A stretch of DNA of 64,000 nucleotides from Paenibacillus sediminis (GCF_017873765.1 NZ_JAGGKP010000010.1:1-64000), one strand, 5' to 3'; shown: positions 9,209 to 17,795, counted from the stretch's first letter. Notes: generated by a model from the sequence alone, not told the origin. Numbers and translations: made by a program.

Positions 9209-10282
9209 TTATTTAAAATTAATAGTGGTATTTATCAATTCTAGCATATCGGCAAAGTCGAAAGGTGATTTTAGCTTTGCTCGTTCGGCAAATTGAGATA
9301 CAAGCTTTAACGTTTCAATGCTTTGTACTGGAAAGTGGCCTGCTGCGCTTTCAGCGGACAACATGACAGCATTCGTCCCATCCATTACAGCTTGAAATAC
9401 ATCCGTTACTTCTGCCCTTGTTGGTAACGGAGCATCCACCATTGATTGCAGCATTTGTGTAGCGGTAATGACATAGGTATCCATCCTGTTACACTCGCTT
9501 ATCATCGCTTTTTGTAACAGTGGAATCCATTGGAGAGGAAGCTCGACACCAAGGTCTCCCCTAGCAATCATCACTGCATCTGCTTCTTTACAAATTTCTT
9601 GAAAATTGCGGACTGCCTGGGTGGTTTCAATTTTTGCGATTAACTGAGGAGTATATCCTTTTTTAGACTCGATAAAACTTCGAACTTCTTTAATATGCGA
9701 TGCCCTTCGGATAAATGAGCAAGCAATGAAATCTATTTCCTCTTGTATAAGGAATTCAATATCCTGTTTATCTTTTTCAGTAATAGCGGGTAAACTTGTT
9801 ATAACACCAGGAAGATTGACTCCTTTATGCGAAGATATTTCTCCACCTGTTTGAACAGTAGTGATAACTCTCCTCAGATCCACATTAGTAACCAGCAATT
9901 CAACTATACCATCATTAATCAGTATTCGATTGTCTGGCTTCACATCATTAACTAAACCTTCATAATCAACACTTGCCTGTTTACTATCCCCAACCACTTC
10001 ATCAATGAGAAGAGTAAAGGTCTGCCCAGTTTCAAGGTTGACTTTTTCACCTTTAACTTTCCCTAATCGAATTTTGGGACCTTGGAGGTCACCTAATAAT
10101 TTGATTTGTTTCCCCGTCTCATCACAGAGTGATTTTATTAATTGAATAACACGACGATGGCTCTCGTGAGTCCCATGGGAAAAATTCAGTCGGGCGATGG
10201 TCATACCGTGATGAATCAGTTCAGTAAGAACTTCTTTATTAGAACTTGCTGGTCCAATGGTGCAAATACGATCAATCGACAT
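9209..10282 (-). CDS. Pyruvate kinase, short form lacking the C-terminal domain
   Basis: 357 residues. The barrel and B domain are intact: RLNFSHGTHESH, GDLQGPKIRLG, FIACSFIRRASHI, IAKIET (catalytic Lys region), IARGDLGVELPLQ, and TATQMLQSM. The family signature around the Mg and substrate site is present. The protein stops at about residue 357, whereas bacterial pyruvate kinases run to about 470 residues, or about 585 in Bacillales with an extra PEP-utilising-like domain. The C-terminal allosteric domain is therefore missing. ATG 10282 is preceded by GGAGGT with an 8-base gap, so this start is better than ATG 10297. The last residues (LINTTINFK) end cleanly before a terminator, which suggests a stable short form; a recent truncation cannot be excluded. 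Confidence 0.85.
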   Translation of the reverse strand: MSIDRICTIGPASSNKEVLTELIHHGMTIARLNFSHGTHESHRRVIQLIKSLCDETGKQIKLLGDLQGPKIRLGKVKGEKVNLETGQTFTLLIDEVVGDSKQASVDYEGLVNDVKPDNRILINDGIVELLVTNVDLRRVITTVQTGGEISSHKGVNLPGVITSLPAITEKDKQDIEFLIQEEIDFIACSFIRRASHIKEVRSFIESKKGYTPQLIAKIETTQAVRNFQEICKEADAVMIARGDLGVELPLQWIPLLQKAMISECNRMDTYVITATQMLQSMVDAPLPTRAEVTDVFQAVMDGTNAVMLSAESAAGHFPVQSIETLKLVSQFAERAKLKSPFDFADMLELINTTINFK

Positions 10283-10368
10283 AATCATTACCTCCATTTA
10301 TTGGAATTATTATGTCCGATAAAGGGGTTTTTATTATCAATTGATCGATATCCCTAAATTCAAGCAAG

Positions 10369-10593
10369 TCAAAGAAACAAGGTGAGAATTCCAAATACTA
10401 AGAAAAATGAGCCCACAACTATACAAATAAATCCACTGAATTTTCTGACCTCAATGTATGCATAGCTTGGCTCGGAGTCACCTTTTACTTTCCAACCTTC
10501 ATTCATATTCCATCCGAACGTAGGCTTAAGACGACTCAGTAAACCAACTGCGACAAATATAATACCTATAAAAATGAGCATTAAACGTGCCAT
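10369..10593 (-). CDS. Small membrane protein, DUF6199-like
   Basis: 74 residues with two predicted membrane helices (about 3-19 and 52-73) and between them GWKVKGDSEPSYAYIEVRKFSG. The GW-K-K-EPS motif followed by an aromatic-rich loop and a second helix resembles DUF6199 proteins; the match is from memory and weak. AAAGGAG precedes ATG 10593. No function is known. Confidence 0.6.
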   Translation of the reverse strand: MARLMLIFIGIIFVAVGLLSRLKPTFGWNMNEGWKVKGDSEPSYAYIEVRKFSGFICIVVGSFFLVFGILTLFL

Positions 10594-10749
10594 TAAAAAT
10601 CAACTCCTTTATAAATAAACGTATAAAATGGAAGAAATGTTCTTAATTAAATTGATGAATTAAACATACGATACTCTTTTTTGCATCGGCAAGGAGGTGA
10701 ATTCTTTTTCTTTGCAGAATGTTAAAGATATAAAAAAAGGAGTTCGAAT

Positions 10750-11022
10750 ATGAAAAAAATAAGAGTCAAACATGGAATATGGTTGCTTATTATTGTTAGC
10801 TCTATTGTGGGGGTATTTCTTACCAAAGGAAGTATTTATACAAAGTTAAACAGAAATATGGAGGGAGGAATAACTTTACCTAGTTTCTCTCTACCCATAA
10901 TAGCTATAGTGGCTATTTTTTTGGTCGAGCAAATGAGAAGAAGATACCCAGATAATTATGTAAATATTATTTTAGGCTTCATTTGGATTCTTCTTATTGG
11001 GTTAATTGTTGGTAATACTTAA
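10750..11022 (+). CDS. Small hypothetical membrane protein
   Basis: 90 residues with three hydrophobic segments (about 9-24, 42-59, 72-88) separated by short basic loops including EQMRRRYPDNY. The ribosome binding site AAAAAAAGGAG lies 8 bases before ATG 10750. I do not recognise a family. The stretch to 11135 on its 3' side holds only an imperfect GC-rich inverted repeat (11055-11083) that may act as a terminator. Confidence 0.55.
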   Translation: MKKIRVKHGIWLLIIVSSIVGVFLTKGSIYTKLNRNMEGGITLPSFSLPIIAIVAIFLVEQMRRRYPDNYVNIILGFIWILLIGLIVGNT

Positions 11023-11135
11023 CAATACATAATGAATAATCTGGACAGACAAAAACGGAGCCGCGCGGGTTTGCGAGTTCCGTTTATTAATTCATTATAG
11101 AATGTCACATTTTATTATTGTTGTGCGCTGTCTCC

Positions 11136-11450
11136 TCATTCTTTATTTATTATTATATTTAACGCAGAGGCAGCTTTAGGCCATCCAACGTAAAAAGCCA
11201 TTTGTGTTATCAAAGCAATAATTTCCTTTTCGTTAATTCCATTCTTTTCAGCTAATTGTAGATGAAATGGCAGTTGTTCAGTATTGCCAATACTAATTAG
11301 AGCAGAAAGTGTAATTAAACTTCTTTCTTTTGATGTTAAAGTAGCATCTCTCCATACTTTTTCAAATAATACGTTCTCACTGTAATCAACAAATTCGGGA
11401 GCAATATCTCTCATTTTCTTCGTTATATTGGATTTGATGCGATCATTCAC
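11136..11450 (-). CDS. Carboxymuconolactone decarboxylase family protein
   Basis: 104 residues forming an all-helical AhpD/CMD-like domain, with TLTSKERSLITLSALISIGNTEQLPFH resembling the conserved core (K-R-L, then N-x-x-Q/L-x-x-H) and a terminal GWPKAASAL. The CxxC of the peroxidase AhpD is absent, so a decarboxylase-like or structural role is likelier than peroxidase activity. It starts at GTG 11450, which overlaps the TAG stop of the tautomerase gene by one base, so translation is coupled. Confidence 0.8.
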   Translation of the reverse strand: MNDRIKSNITKKMRDIAPEFVDYSENVLFEKVWRDATLTSKERSLITLSALISIGNTEQLPFHLQLAEKNGINEKEIIALITQMAFYVGWPKAASALNIIINKE

Positions 11451-11863
11451 TATTCTATTTCCTCCTTCATTTGAACCAATTGTGCTATTCCTTGGCCAAA
11501 TGACCAGTTCTCAGCAGAAGTCTCGTTCAATGTAATAAAAATATCAGTTGTAGAGATGTTTAAATGATTAGAAATAGCTTTCGATATGGATTGATACAAA
11601 TTCCTTTTCTGATTTGTAGTTCTTCCTGGCCCACATGTAATGGAAATATATATCATTTTTTCTGTTCTCTTTTCCTCTCCTTCTAACAGATAAAACGGAT
11701 CGCAAAAAAATTGATTAGCTGGGTAGGGAAAAAACATTTGAAAGTAATCATTTTCCGGAACTTTAAAATGTTCAACTAATGAACGATGAATACTATTGCT
11801 TACCTTTTTTAATTCTTCTTTATTAGATAGACCTTCAGGATAATAAACATGAACAAAAGGCAT
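11450..11863 (-). CDS. Tautomerase family protein
   Basis: 137 residues. After loss of Met the protein starts with Pro (MPFVHVYYPEG), the catalytic N-terminal proline of the 4-oxalocrotonate tautomerase superfamily. The length and the two beta-alpha-beta units (residues 1-60 and 70-130) fit the longer tautomerase type, with YISITCGPGRT starting the second half. It is the first gene of a pair with the CMD protein, a pairing that suggests degradation or detoxification of a small ring-cleavage or keto-acid metabolite. Substrate unknown. Confidence 0.8.
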   Translation of the reverse strand: MPFVHVYYPEGLSNKEELKKVSNSIHRSLVEHFKVPENDYFQMFFPYPANQFFCDPFYLLEGEEKRTEKMIYISITCGPGRTTNQKRNLYQSISKAISNHLNISTTDIFITLNETSAENWSFGQGIAQLVQMKEEIE

Positions 11864-11949
11864 CTACTCTCATTCCCTTTCTCATATATTCCTTTAGCGG
11901 TGAAATAATTTCAGGGTGTTTCTGCTAACGTTCTTGTATTGAATCTTAA

Positions 11950-12690
11950 TTATAAAGTTTGTCCACTATCCACTGTAATGATTTGACCTGTCATTGCTTC
12001 TTGTTCCAAGGCTGCACAAATCAATTGAGCAATATCTTCAGGTGTTGAAATACGCTGCAGCAGAAGATTAGGAGCCAATTTCTTCATTTGTTCTTCCCTT
12101 CCAGCCCACCATCTTGTCGCGACGGCTCCCGGTACAACGCAGTTGACTCTAATATCTGGAGCTAAGGCACGTGCTAACGATTTCGTAAGAGCGTGAACTG
12201 CTGCCTTGGATACGGCGTATGGAAGAGAGGAGCCTAATCCTGTTTGTCCCGCTATACTGCCGAGATTGACGACCGCTCCTTGTTTATTCTTTTTCATGTA
12301 AGGGGCAGCCGCTCGGGCGCAGTAATACATTCCTTTGACATTAACATCATAAAGTTCGTCCCATACTTCTTCCGTTGCCGCTTCCAGATCCTCAAATGGG
12401 ATATGTCGTGTAATGCTGGCATTATTCACAAGCAAATCAATAGTTCCGAATTGTTGCACCAATGTATCAACCATTTCCCTGACATCCTTGTCCTTAGAAA
12501 CATCGGCTTGTATGGCTATTGCGCGCCCACCTTTTTTATTGATGATTTGCGCTGTTTCTTCCGCATCGGCTTTAGAGCGAGAATAATTCACAGCGACGGA
12601 TACTCCCCGCTCAGCAAGCGCGAGGCAAGTAGCCCTGCCGATCCCTGTACCGCCGCCTGTAACAAGAGCCACTTTGTCTTTTAAATCCAT
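11950..12690 (-). CDS. SDR family oxidoreductase (FabG-like)
   Basis: 246 residues, a classical short-chain dehydrogenase: TGGGTGIG nucleotide-binding motif at about 11-18, NNAS at about 90, catalytic Ser in GSIAGQ, and Tyr/Lys in YAVSKAA. The C-terminus ITVDSGQTL is standard. NYSRSK after beta-2 suggests NADP(H) preference. AAAGGAGAGG precedes ATG 12690. It is divergent from the adjacent LysR gene, whose product is its likely regulator. Substrate unknown. Confidence 0.9.
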   Translation of the reverse strand: MDLKDKVALVTGGGTGIGRATCLALAERGVSVAVNYSRSKADAEETAQIINKKGGRAIAIQADVSKDKDVREMVDTLVQQFGTIDLLVNNASITRHIPFEDLEAATEEVWDELYDVNVKGMYYCARAAAPYMKKNKQGAVVNLGSIAGQTGLGSSLPYAVSKAAVHALTKSLARALAPDIRVNCVVPGAVATRWWAGREEQMKKLAPNLLLQRISTPEDIAQLICAALEQEAMTGQIITVDSGQTL

Positions 12691-12814
12691 ATTTCGTCCT
12701 CTCCTTTTGTTCTCTATGATGTAAATGATTGTATATTGTCATTTCAAATTTGTATAATTGAATTAATTGATAGATATGTTCATAAAAATTGAACTTGGGG
12801 ATAGGGGTTCTTCG

Positions 12815-13708
12815 ATGGATCTTAAAACATTAAAAACGTTTCAAATGATCGTGAAGTACGGTAGTTTTATCCGTGCGGCTGATGAAATGAATTATGTGCA
12901 ATCTACAGTAACGATGCAAATTCAAAAGCTTGAATCCGAATTGGGCGTTCAGCTTATCGAACGTGGAAAAAAAATCCGGCTAACAGAAGCTGGAAGACTG
13001 TTCTACGAACAGAGTCTGCACATTGTAAAGAATATGGATCAATTACAGACGAGCTTATCGGATTTGCAATTAGGCGAAAGCGGGAATATCCGTTTAGGGG
13101 TGACGGAGCCTACTGCCAGTTATCGATTACCTGATATCTTAGAGAGGTTTTTATCACAATTTCCGAAAATTCGTATCTCTGTGGACATTGCAAACACGCC
13201 AACATTGAGCGAGCGGCTTCTCAAAGGGGAAATTGATTTGGCTCTTTGTTCGGCACCGGATCTAGGTTCCGATCTTTATTTTGAACCCTTATTTAAAGAA
13301 GAGTTTGTGGTATTGATGCCAGAGAACCATCCGCTTGCCCAAAAAGCGGTAATTGCGCCGGATGATATTCGGGGACATCGTCTGCTCATTACGTCAGCAA
13401 CCTGTCCGTACCGCAGAAAACTTGAGATCGTATTGCAGGAATCGGGGAACATTCCAATAGACACTATGGAGATTGGCAGTATGACAGCTCTGAAATATTA
13501 TGTCGAAAGAGGACTAGGGATTGCCCTCGTGCCAGAGATTGTTTTGAGACCATTACCTACTGGAACTACGGTACGGACGATGAGCGGCAGTCTTATACAC
13601 ATGACTTCAGGCATTCTCTCCAAGCCATCGGAATATCCTTTGAAACAGGCAAGCTCAAAGCTTTACCAATTTCTCAAGCAAGAACTTCTTGAACAATTAC
13701 CAGAATGA
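12815..13708 (+). CDS. LysR family transcriptional regulator
   Basis: 297 residues. An N-terminal winged helix-turn-helix (MDLKTLKTFQMIVKYGSF ... NYVQSTVTMQIQKLE) is followed by a periplasmic-binding-protein-like effector domain. The start is ATG 12815, the normal LysR N-terminus, rather than the longer frame from 12767. It is divergent from the SDR gene across a 124-base AT-rich spacer and probably controls it. Proteins of this family usually sense a small metabolite. Confidence 0.9.
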   Translation: MDLKTLKTFQMIVKYGSFIRAADEMNYVQSTVTMQIQKLESELGVQLIERGKKIRLTEAGRLFYEQSLHIVKNMDQLQTSLSDLQLGESGNIRLGVTEPTASYRLPDILERFLSQFPKIRISVDIANTPTLSERLLKGEIDLALCSAPDLGSDLYFEPLFKEEFVVLMPENHPLAQKAVIAPDDIRGHRLLITSATCPYRRKLEIVLQESGNIPIDTMEIGSMTALKYYVERGLGIALVPEIVLRPLPTGTTVRTMSGSLIHMTSGILSKPSEYPLKQASSKLYQFLKQELLEQLPE

Positions 13709-13741
13709 CCTAATACTTAAATGTTGCCATCCATTTCCGTT

Positions 13742-13849
13742 TACTTCGTAATGAGAAACAGGAATTAAATGCGAAAGTTGATTCGGAGGGCTTAAAGGAA
13801 GAAAATGCGGCGCATGACTTTTTAAAAGAAAAGGGCGTGTTGAATTAAT
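13742..13849 (+). pseudogene. Remnant, C-terminal tail resembling an OpuCC/YehZ-type osmoprotectant-binding protein
   Basis: An open frame without a start codon encodes LNAKVDSEGLKEENAAHDFL followed by KEKGVLN and a stop. The pattern resembles the last 30 residues of glycine betaine/choline ABC transporter binding proteins (LN-VD-G-VA-FL-EKGL). It follows directly on the LysR gene, so most of the transporter gene seems to have been deleted. The assignment is from memory and short. Confidence 0.35.
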
Positions 13850-13931
13850 AGATATAGCCGTCGAACTTAACTTTACTTTTTAATAAAATACACTTATAAT
13901 TACCCTATAAATGTATATCAAATGTTTTGGA

Positions 13932-13959
13932 GGAGTCTGTCATTGACAGGCTCCTTTTT
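13932..13959 (+). terminator. Hairpin terminator upstream of the ArsB/NhaD-type gene
   Basis: GGAGTCTGTC-ATT-GACAGGCTCC forms a 10-pair stem (one G-U) followed by five T. It ends about 60 bases before the next start codon, so it either ends upstream transcription or acts as a leader attenuator. Confidence 0.7.
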
Positions 13960-14020
13960 GTCTTTTTATGGCCTTACGGGGCTTCATTTATCAACAAGAA
14001 ATTTACTATAGGAGGTTATT

Positions 14021-15301
14021 ATGGAACAACAGGCTGTACTAGCAGTAGCTATTTTTCTGGTCATCTATGCATTAATTATTTCAGAGAAGATTCACCGGAC
14101 CATCATTGCAATGATTGGCGGAGTGTTGATGGTAGTTCTTGGGATCGTGGATCAAGAGACAGCACTTCATCACATTGACTTTAATACTATAGGACTCCTT
14201 ATAGGAATGATGATTATTGTTTCCATTACTGCGGAAACGGGGCTCTTCAAATTTATTGCAGTATGGGCCGCAAAAAAAGCGAAAGGTAATCCCGTTCGCA
14301 TCATGATTGCACTGGCTCTGATTACAGCAATGGGTTCTGCATTCTTGGACAATGTAACTACAGTTCTGCTGATGGTTCCTGTCACATTCAGTATTACACG
14401 TCAGTTGCGGGTATCCCCAGTGCCATATCTTATTACTCAGATAATTTCATCTAACGTAGGAGGTACAGCTACTCTTATTGGTGATCCGCCGAATATTATG
14501 ATTGGCAGCGCTGTAAAAGAACTTACATTTTCAGCGTTTATTTTTAATCTGGCCCCAATTGCGATCTTGATCATGATTAGTTACGTTCCGCTGTTTATCC
14601 TTCTATTCCGTAAGCAGATTAAGACGACTCCTGAACTGACCAAGAGTATTATGAATATGGATGAAAGTGAGCTCATCACCGACCGTAAACTGTTGATGAA
14701 GAGTCTTTCAGTTCTCGGATTTACCATTATCGGTTTTTTTGTGCATCAGATACTGTATCTCGAATCGGCGACAGTTGCGTTGGCAGGTGCATTCCTGCTT
14801 CTTCTGTTAACCGGGGAGCATAAAATGGAAGATGCCTTTAGTAAAGTAGAATGGACAACAATATTTTTCTTTATCGGATTATTTGTTTTGGTATCAGGTC
14901 TTGTCGAAACGGGTACGATTTCCAAGTTAGCGGCACAGGCAATTGAACTAACTGGAGGCAATCTTATTGCATCATCAATGCTGATATTGTGGCTAAGTAG
15001 CATTGCTTCAGCATTCCTAGATAACATTCCATTTGTAGCAACGATGATTCCTTTAATTCAGGAGATGGGAAATATGGGTGTGACTAATCTGGAACCACTG
15101 TGGTGGAGTCTAGCACTTGGTGCTTGTCTAGGAGGGAACGGCTCACTGATCGGCGCAAGTGCAAACCTCATTGTAGCAGGCATGTCGGCTAAGGAAGGGT
15201 ATCCAATCAAGTTCGTTCAGTTTTTGAAAATTGGTTTTCCTCTCATGATTGTCTCTATCATCTTGGCAAGCGTATACGTTTATCTCAGGTATCTTCTCTA
15301 A
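14021..15301 (+). CDS. ArsB/NhaD family (ion transporter superfamily) permease
   Basis: 426 residues and about 11 membrane segments in two homologous halves. The diagnostic half-site motifs are both present: FLDNVTTVLLMVPVT with SNVGGTATLIGDPPNIM in the first half, and FLDNIPFVATMIPLI with GACLGGNGSLIGASANLIVAG in the second. This places it in the ArsB/NhaD/CitT superfamily, which carries arsenite, Na+/H+ or dicarboxylates. No arsR or arsA neighbour is present, so the substrate is open. AGGAGG lies before ATG 14021, and the leader contains a strong hairpin. Confidence 0.85.
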   Translation: MEQQAVLAVAIFLVIYALIISEKIHRTIIAMIGGVLMVVLGIVDQETALHHIDFNTIGLLIGMMIIVSITAETGLFKFIAVWAAKKAKGNPVRIMIALALITAMGSAFLDNVTTVLLMVPVTFSITRQLRVSPVPYLITQIISSNVGGTATLIGDPPNIMIGSAVKELTFSAFIFNLAPIAILIMISYVPLFILLFRKQIKTTPELTKSIMNMDESELITDRKLLMKSLSVLGFTIIGFFVHQILYLESATVALAGAFLLLLLTGEHKMEDAFSKVEWTTIFFFIGLFVLVSGLVETGTISKLAAQAIELTGGNLIASSMLILWLSSIASAFLDNIPFVATMIPLIQEMGNMGVTNLEPLWWSLALGACLGGNGSLIGASANLIVAGMSAKEGYPIKFVQFLKIGFPLMIVSIILASVYVYLRYLL

Positions 15302-15330
15302 AATTACCAAAGAAAGGAGTGTACACTCGG

Positions 15331-15482
15331 ATGCTGAACTATCGTTATAATCAGGGTGTCTTAGAGATTGAAGAGGTTATGAATATCGTGTCATCGTACG
15401 CCGTGATTATTACGTTGATTTTGTGCTTCAACTTATGAAATACAAGTTGATCAAGAGCGTGGAATGGATCGATATCGATTAA
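15331..15482 (+). pseudogene. Frameshifted small gene or fragment, unknown
   Basis: AAAGGAG precedes ATG 15331, and the frame reads MLNYRYNQGVLEIEEVM and stops at 15438. A second frame from about 15385 reads EYRVIVRRDYYVDFVLQLMK and ends VEWIDID at 15482. The two make one plausible soluble piece that could be the C-terminal ACT-like domain of an MgtC-type protein, but this is a guess. It is either a shifted remnant or a short real peptide. Confidence 0.3.
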
Positions 15483-15592
15483 GTTTCTTTCTATTCAATG
15501 AGATGCACAGGAATGGCATGGTCAATCTTACTTATTTATGATAAAAATTTCTTGGTGATAAAATAAAAACAAAAACTCATTAGATATGAATA

Positions 15593-15634
15593 AACAAGAA
15601 GCTAATCCTAAATATTTAAGGATTAGCTTCTTGT
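15593..15634. repeat. Perfect 16-base inverted repeat
   Basis: ACAAGAAGCTAATCCT and AGGATTAGCTTCTTGT are separated by a 10-base AT-rich loop. There is no long T run, but the strong stem probably acts as a terminator or RNA-stabilising hairpin. The surrounding 15483-15735 contains no gene. Confidence 0.7.
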
Positions 15635-15735
15635 TCTAGAATCATCTAACAGTGTGTTTGTTATGTTGCCATTATATTTTTTTGTGTGTTATTGATGTCT
15701 ATTTTTGTTAGTTATACTTTTATTTGAGGATACCT

Positions 15736-15783
15736 CTTACGTATTGTAAGTAACTTGACAAAATGAATTTAATTTAATAATAT
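15736..15783 (+). promoter_or_regulatory. Sigma-A promoter with upstream palindrome, FMN reductase gene
   Basis: TTGACA (15755-15760), a 17-base spacer and TAATAT (15778-15783) form a near-consensus promoter. Just upstream lies CTTAC-GTATT-GTAAG (15736-15750), a palindrome placed where a regulator could act. The factor is unknown; a MarR/DUF24-type thiol or quinone sensor would fit the gene it serves. Confidence 0.65.
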
Positions 15784-15850
15784 TATCTCATGGTAATTAT
15801 TTGAAGTTGATATGAGGGCAGAGCAACTAATTAATGAGGAGGCAAGGACA

Positions 15851-16396
15851 ATGTCAAACGGTAAATTAAAAATTGGTATCATCTTAGGAAGCACACGTCA
15901 AGGACGTGTAAGTCCACAAGTTGGGGAATGGGTAAAAGGTATTGCTGACAAACGTGGAGATGCAGATTATGAGATCGTAGATATTGCAGATTTCAAATTG
16001 CCACTTTTGGGAGAAGCTGATCCTGGAGAAGGGGCAAAAGATTGGTCAGCAAAACTTGCTAATTTAGATGGATTCGTATTCATCGTTCAAGAATATAACC
16101 ACAGCATAACAGCAGCATTAAAAAATGCACTTGATTATGCGCGCGACGAATGGAACAATAAAGCAGCCGGTATCGTAAGCTATGGTTCAACAGGCGGAGC
16201 TCGTGCAGCTGAGCATTTGCGTGGAATCTTGGGAGAATTACAAATTGCGGATGTTCGTGTACATCCAACATTGTCATTATTTACAGATTTCGAAAACGGA
16301 ACTGTTTTCAAACCAGCAGAATTACATAATACAAATGTCAATGCAATGCTTGATCAAGTGATTGCTTGGAGCGGTGCATTAAAAACTTTACGTTAA
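15851..16396 (+). CDS. NADPH-dependent FMN reductase (azoreductase-like)
   Basis: 181 residues with a flavodoxin-like fold: IGIILGSTRQGRVS binds the FMN phosphate, VQEYNHSITAALKNALDYA is the family signature, and SYGSTGGARAAEHL completes the flavin site. These enzymes reduce FMN, quinones or azo compounds with NADPH. Start at ATG 15851 after GAGGAGG; the longer frame from 15812 lacks a ribosome binding site. It has its own strong promoter and terminator. Confidence 0.88.
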   Translation: MSNGKLKIGIILGSTRQGRVSPQVGEWVKGIADKRGDADYEIVDIADFKLPLLGEADPGEGAKDWSAKLANLDGFVFIVQEYNHSITAALKNALDYARDEWNNKAAGIVSYGSTGGARAAEHLRGILGELQIADVRVHPTLSLFTDFENGTVFKPAELHNTNVNAMLDQVIAWSGALKTLR

Positions 16397-16410
16397 TATA
16401 GATCTTAATC

Positions 16411-16462
16411 AAAAACATGCGAAATCTTCTTCCTTAGGGAAGGAGACTCGCATGTTTTTTTT
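16411..16462 (+). terminator. Terminator of the FMN reductase gene
   Basis: AAAAACATGCGA...TCGCATGTTTTTTTT with an inner CTTCCTT/AAGGAG stem; a long hairpin with a U tract. Confidence 0.9.
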
Positions 16463-16544
16463 GTTTGCTCACACTTAATTTCCCTCCTTATTCGCCTTAG
16501 AATTAGACATTTCTTCCCGGCTTCTGTTCAGAAAGACGTCTAAG

Positions 16545-16569
16545 GTTTTTTATAGCACATTTTGGGTAT
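16545..16569 (+). promoter_or_regulatory. Possible sigma-B-type promoter of the L25/Ctc gene
   Basis: GTTTTT (16545-16550), 13 bases, then GGGTAT (16564-16569), 45 bases before the start codon. This fits the sigma-B consensus (GTTTAA-N12-14-GGGTAT), and ctc of B. subtilis is a known sigma-B gene. Whether this organism has sigma-B is unknown. Confidence 0.4.
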
Positions 16570-16613
16570 CCTAGGAAATACAGCAAGGGATAAACACATG
16601 GGGGGATTTCATT

Positions 16614-17243
16614 GTGAACAGAATCCAATTAGAAGCGCACCGGCGCACGATATTGACCAAAGGCGAACTGAGCCGCTTGCGCAGAGAAGGTCATGTGCCG
16701 GGCGTATTGTATGGTAAAGGAAGAGAAGCACAAGAGATCTACATTACCGCAGACTCTTTCAGACAGATAAAGGGTCATGGCAGCATTCTTGTTGATGTGA
16801 ATTTGGAAGGCGAACGTGTATCAGCTATGATCAACGAAATTGCCTATGAAACGATGAAGCATCGACCGCTGCACATTGATCTGCATGCCGTCAATTTGAA
16901 TGAGCCGATTAACGCTGAAGTGCCTGTTATCTTAGAGGGTCTGCAAGCGGTGGAAAGTAAAGGTGCGATGGTTCAGCAGCAAACGCGTGAAGTCACAGTA
17001 CGCAGCCTTCCGACCGACGTTCCGGAATCGATCACACACAACATCGCAAATCTCGATGTGGGCGACGCCGTACATGCTCGTGATTTGACACTTCCGGCCG
17101 GCGTGACACTGCATACTGATCCAGAAGAAGTAATCTGTACCATCGCCGAAGCACGAAGTGTTGCTCCAGATACGGAGACCGAATCGAAAGACATAGAACT
17201 TGGTGTTAAAGAAGAAGGCGAAGGAGAACAAGAGAAAGAATAA
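16614..17243 (+). CDS. 50S ribosomal protein L25 / general stress protein Ctc
   Basis: 209 residues. An N-terminal L25 domain (1-90: LRREGHVPGVLYGKG, 5S rRNA binding) is followed by the TL5 C-terminal beta domain (about 95-180: EVPVILEGLQAVESKGAMVQ, VTVRSLPTDVPESI) and an acidic tail. It binds 5S rRNA in the large ribosomal subunit and is a stress protein in Bacillus. GTG 16614 follows a GGGGGG site. Single gene with its own terminator. Confidence 0.92.
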   Translation: MNRIQLEAHRRTILTKGELSRLRREGHVPGVLYGKGREAQEIYITADSFRQIKGHGSILVDVNLEGERVSAMINEIAYETMKHRPLHIDLHAVNLNEPINAEVPVILEGLQAVESKGAMVQQQTREVTVRSLPTDVPESITHNIANLDVGDAVHARDLTLPAGVTLHTDPEEVICTIAEARSVAPDTETESKDIELGVKEEGEGEQEKE

Positions 17244-17275
17244 ATGTGATCGGTCCCACTTAAAAGAATGAATAT

Positions 17276-17322
17276 AAAAAAGACTCTTCCGGTTTTGTCT
17301 TGTCTGGAAGAGTCTTTTTTAT
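17276..17322 (+). terminator. Terminator of the L25/Ctc gene
   Basis: AAAAAAGACTCTTCC pairs perfectly with GGAAGAGTCTTTTTT around a 15-base loop. Confidence 0.92.
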
Positions 17323-17462
17323 ATCGGAAATGATTGAAGGAAATCAATGAAGGAAATTATATAGAACAATTCAAAAATATGGTATAAACTTTATATAACG
17401 GACGTTATTCTCGAAGACGCCAATCATTGAAGATTAGAAAGTTAAAGGGGGGGGCTTCATAA

Positions 17463-17795
17463 GTGATAAACAACATCCTTGCAAGGGAATATTCTCCGTA
17501 TTCATTATTAGACATAGAGATCAGGTTTATCCATTATCTGCAGAGTCGAAAATTTGAACGCAATCCCCGCATCAATTTCGAGGACACCAATAACTGTTCA
17601 CTAATATACTTCAGTGATCATGAGAGTGTATACATCGTGCGGAGTATGAATCAAGATCCGCCTGAGTTTAAAGCGGAAGTTGTTGAAGCAACTAACTACA
17701 AGAGCCTCTTTGACTATTTAGAAGAGTTTCATGGTAATTCCTTTGCAAACAAAATAAAAGAGTCCTTTATGAGTCAGGGGTACCCTCGGTATTAA
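17463..17795 (+). CDS. Hypothetical protein
   Basis: 110 residues, soluble, no signal peptide or membrane segment. It reads as a compact alpha/beta domain (SLIYFSDHESVYIVRSMNQD) with an aromatic-rich C-terminus (MSQGYPRY). No family is recognised. GTG 17463 follows an AAAGGGGGGG site, and a terminator lies behind it, so it is probably a real monocistronic gene. Confidence 0.55.
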   Translation: MINNILAREYSPYSLLDIEIRFIHYLQSRKFERNPRINFEDTNNCSLIYFSDHESVYIVRSMNQDPPEFKAEVVEATNYKSLFDYLEEFHGNSFANKIKESFMSQGYPRY

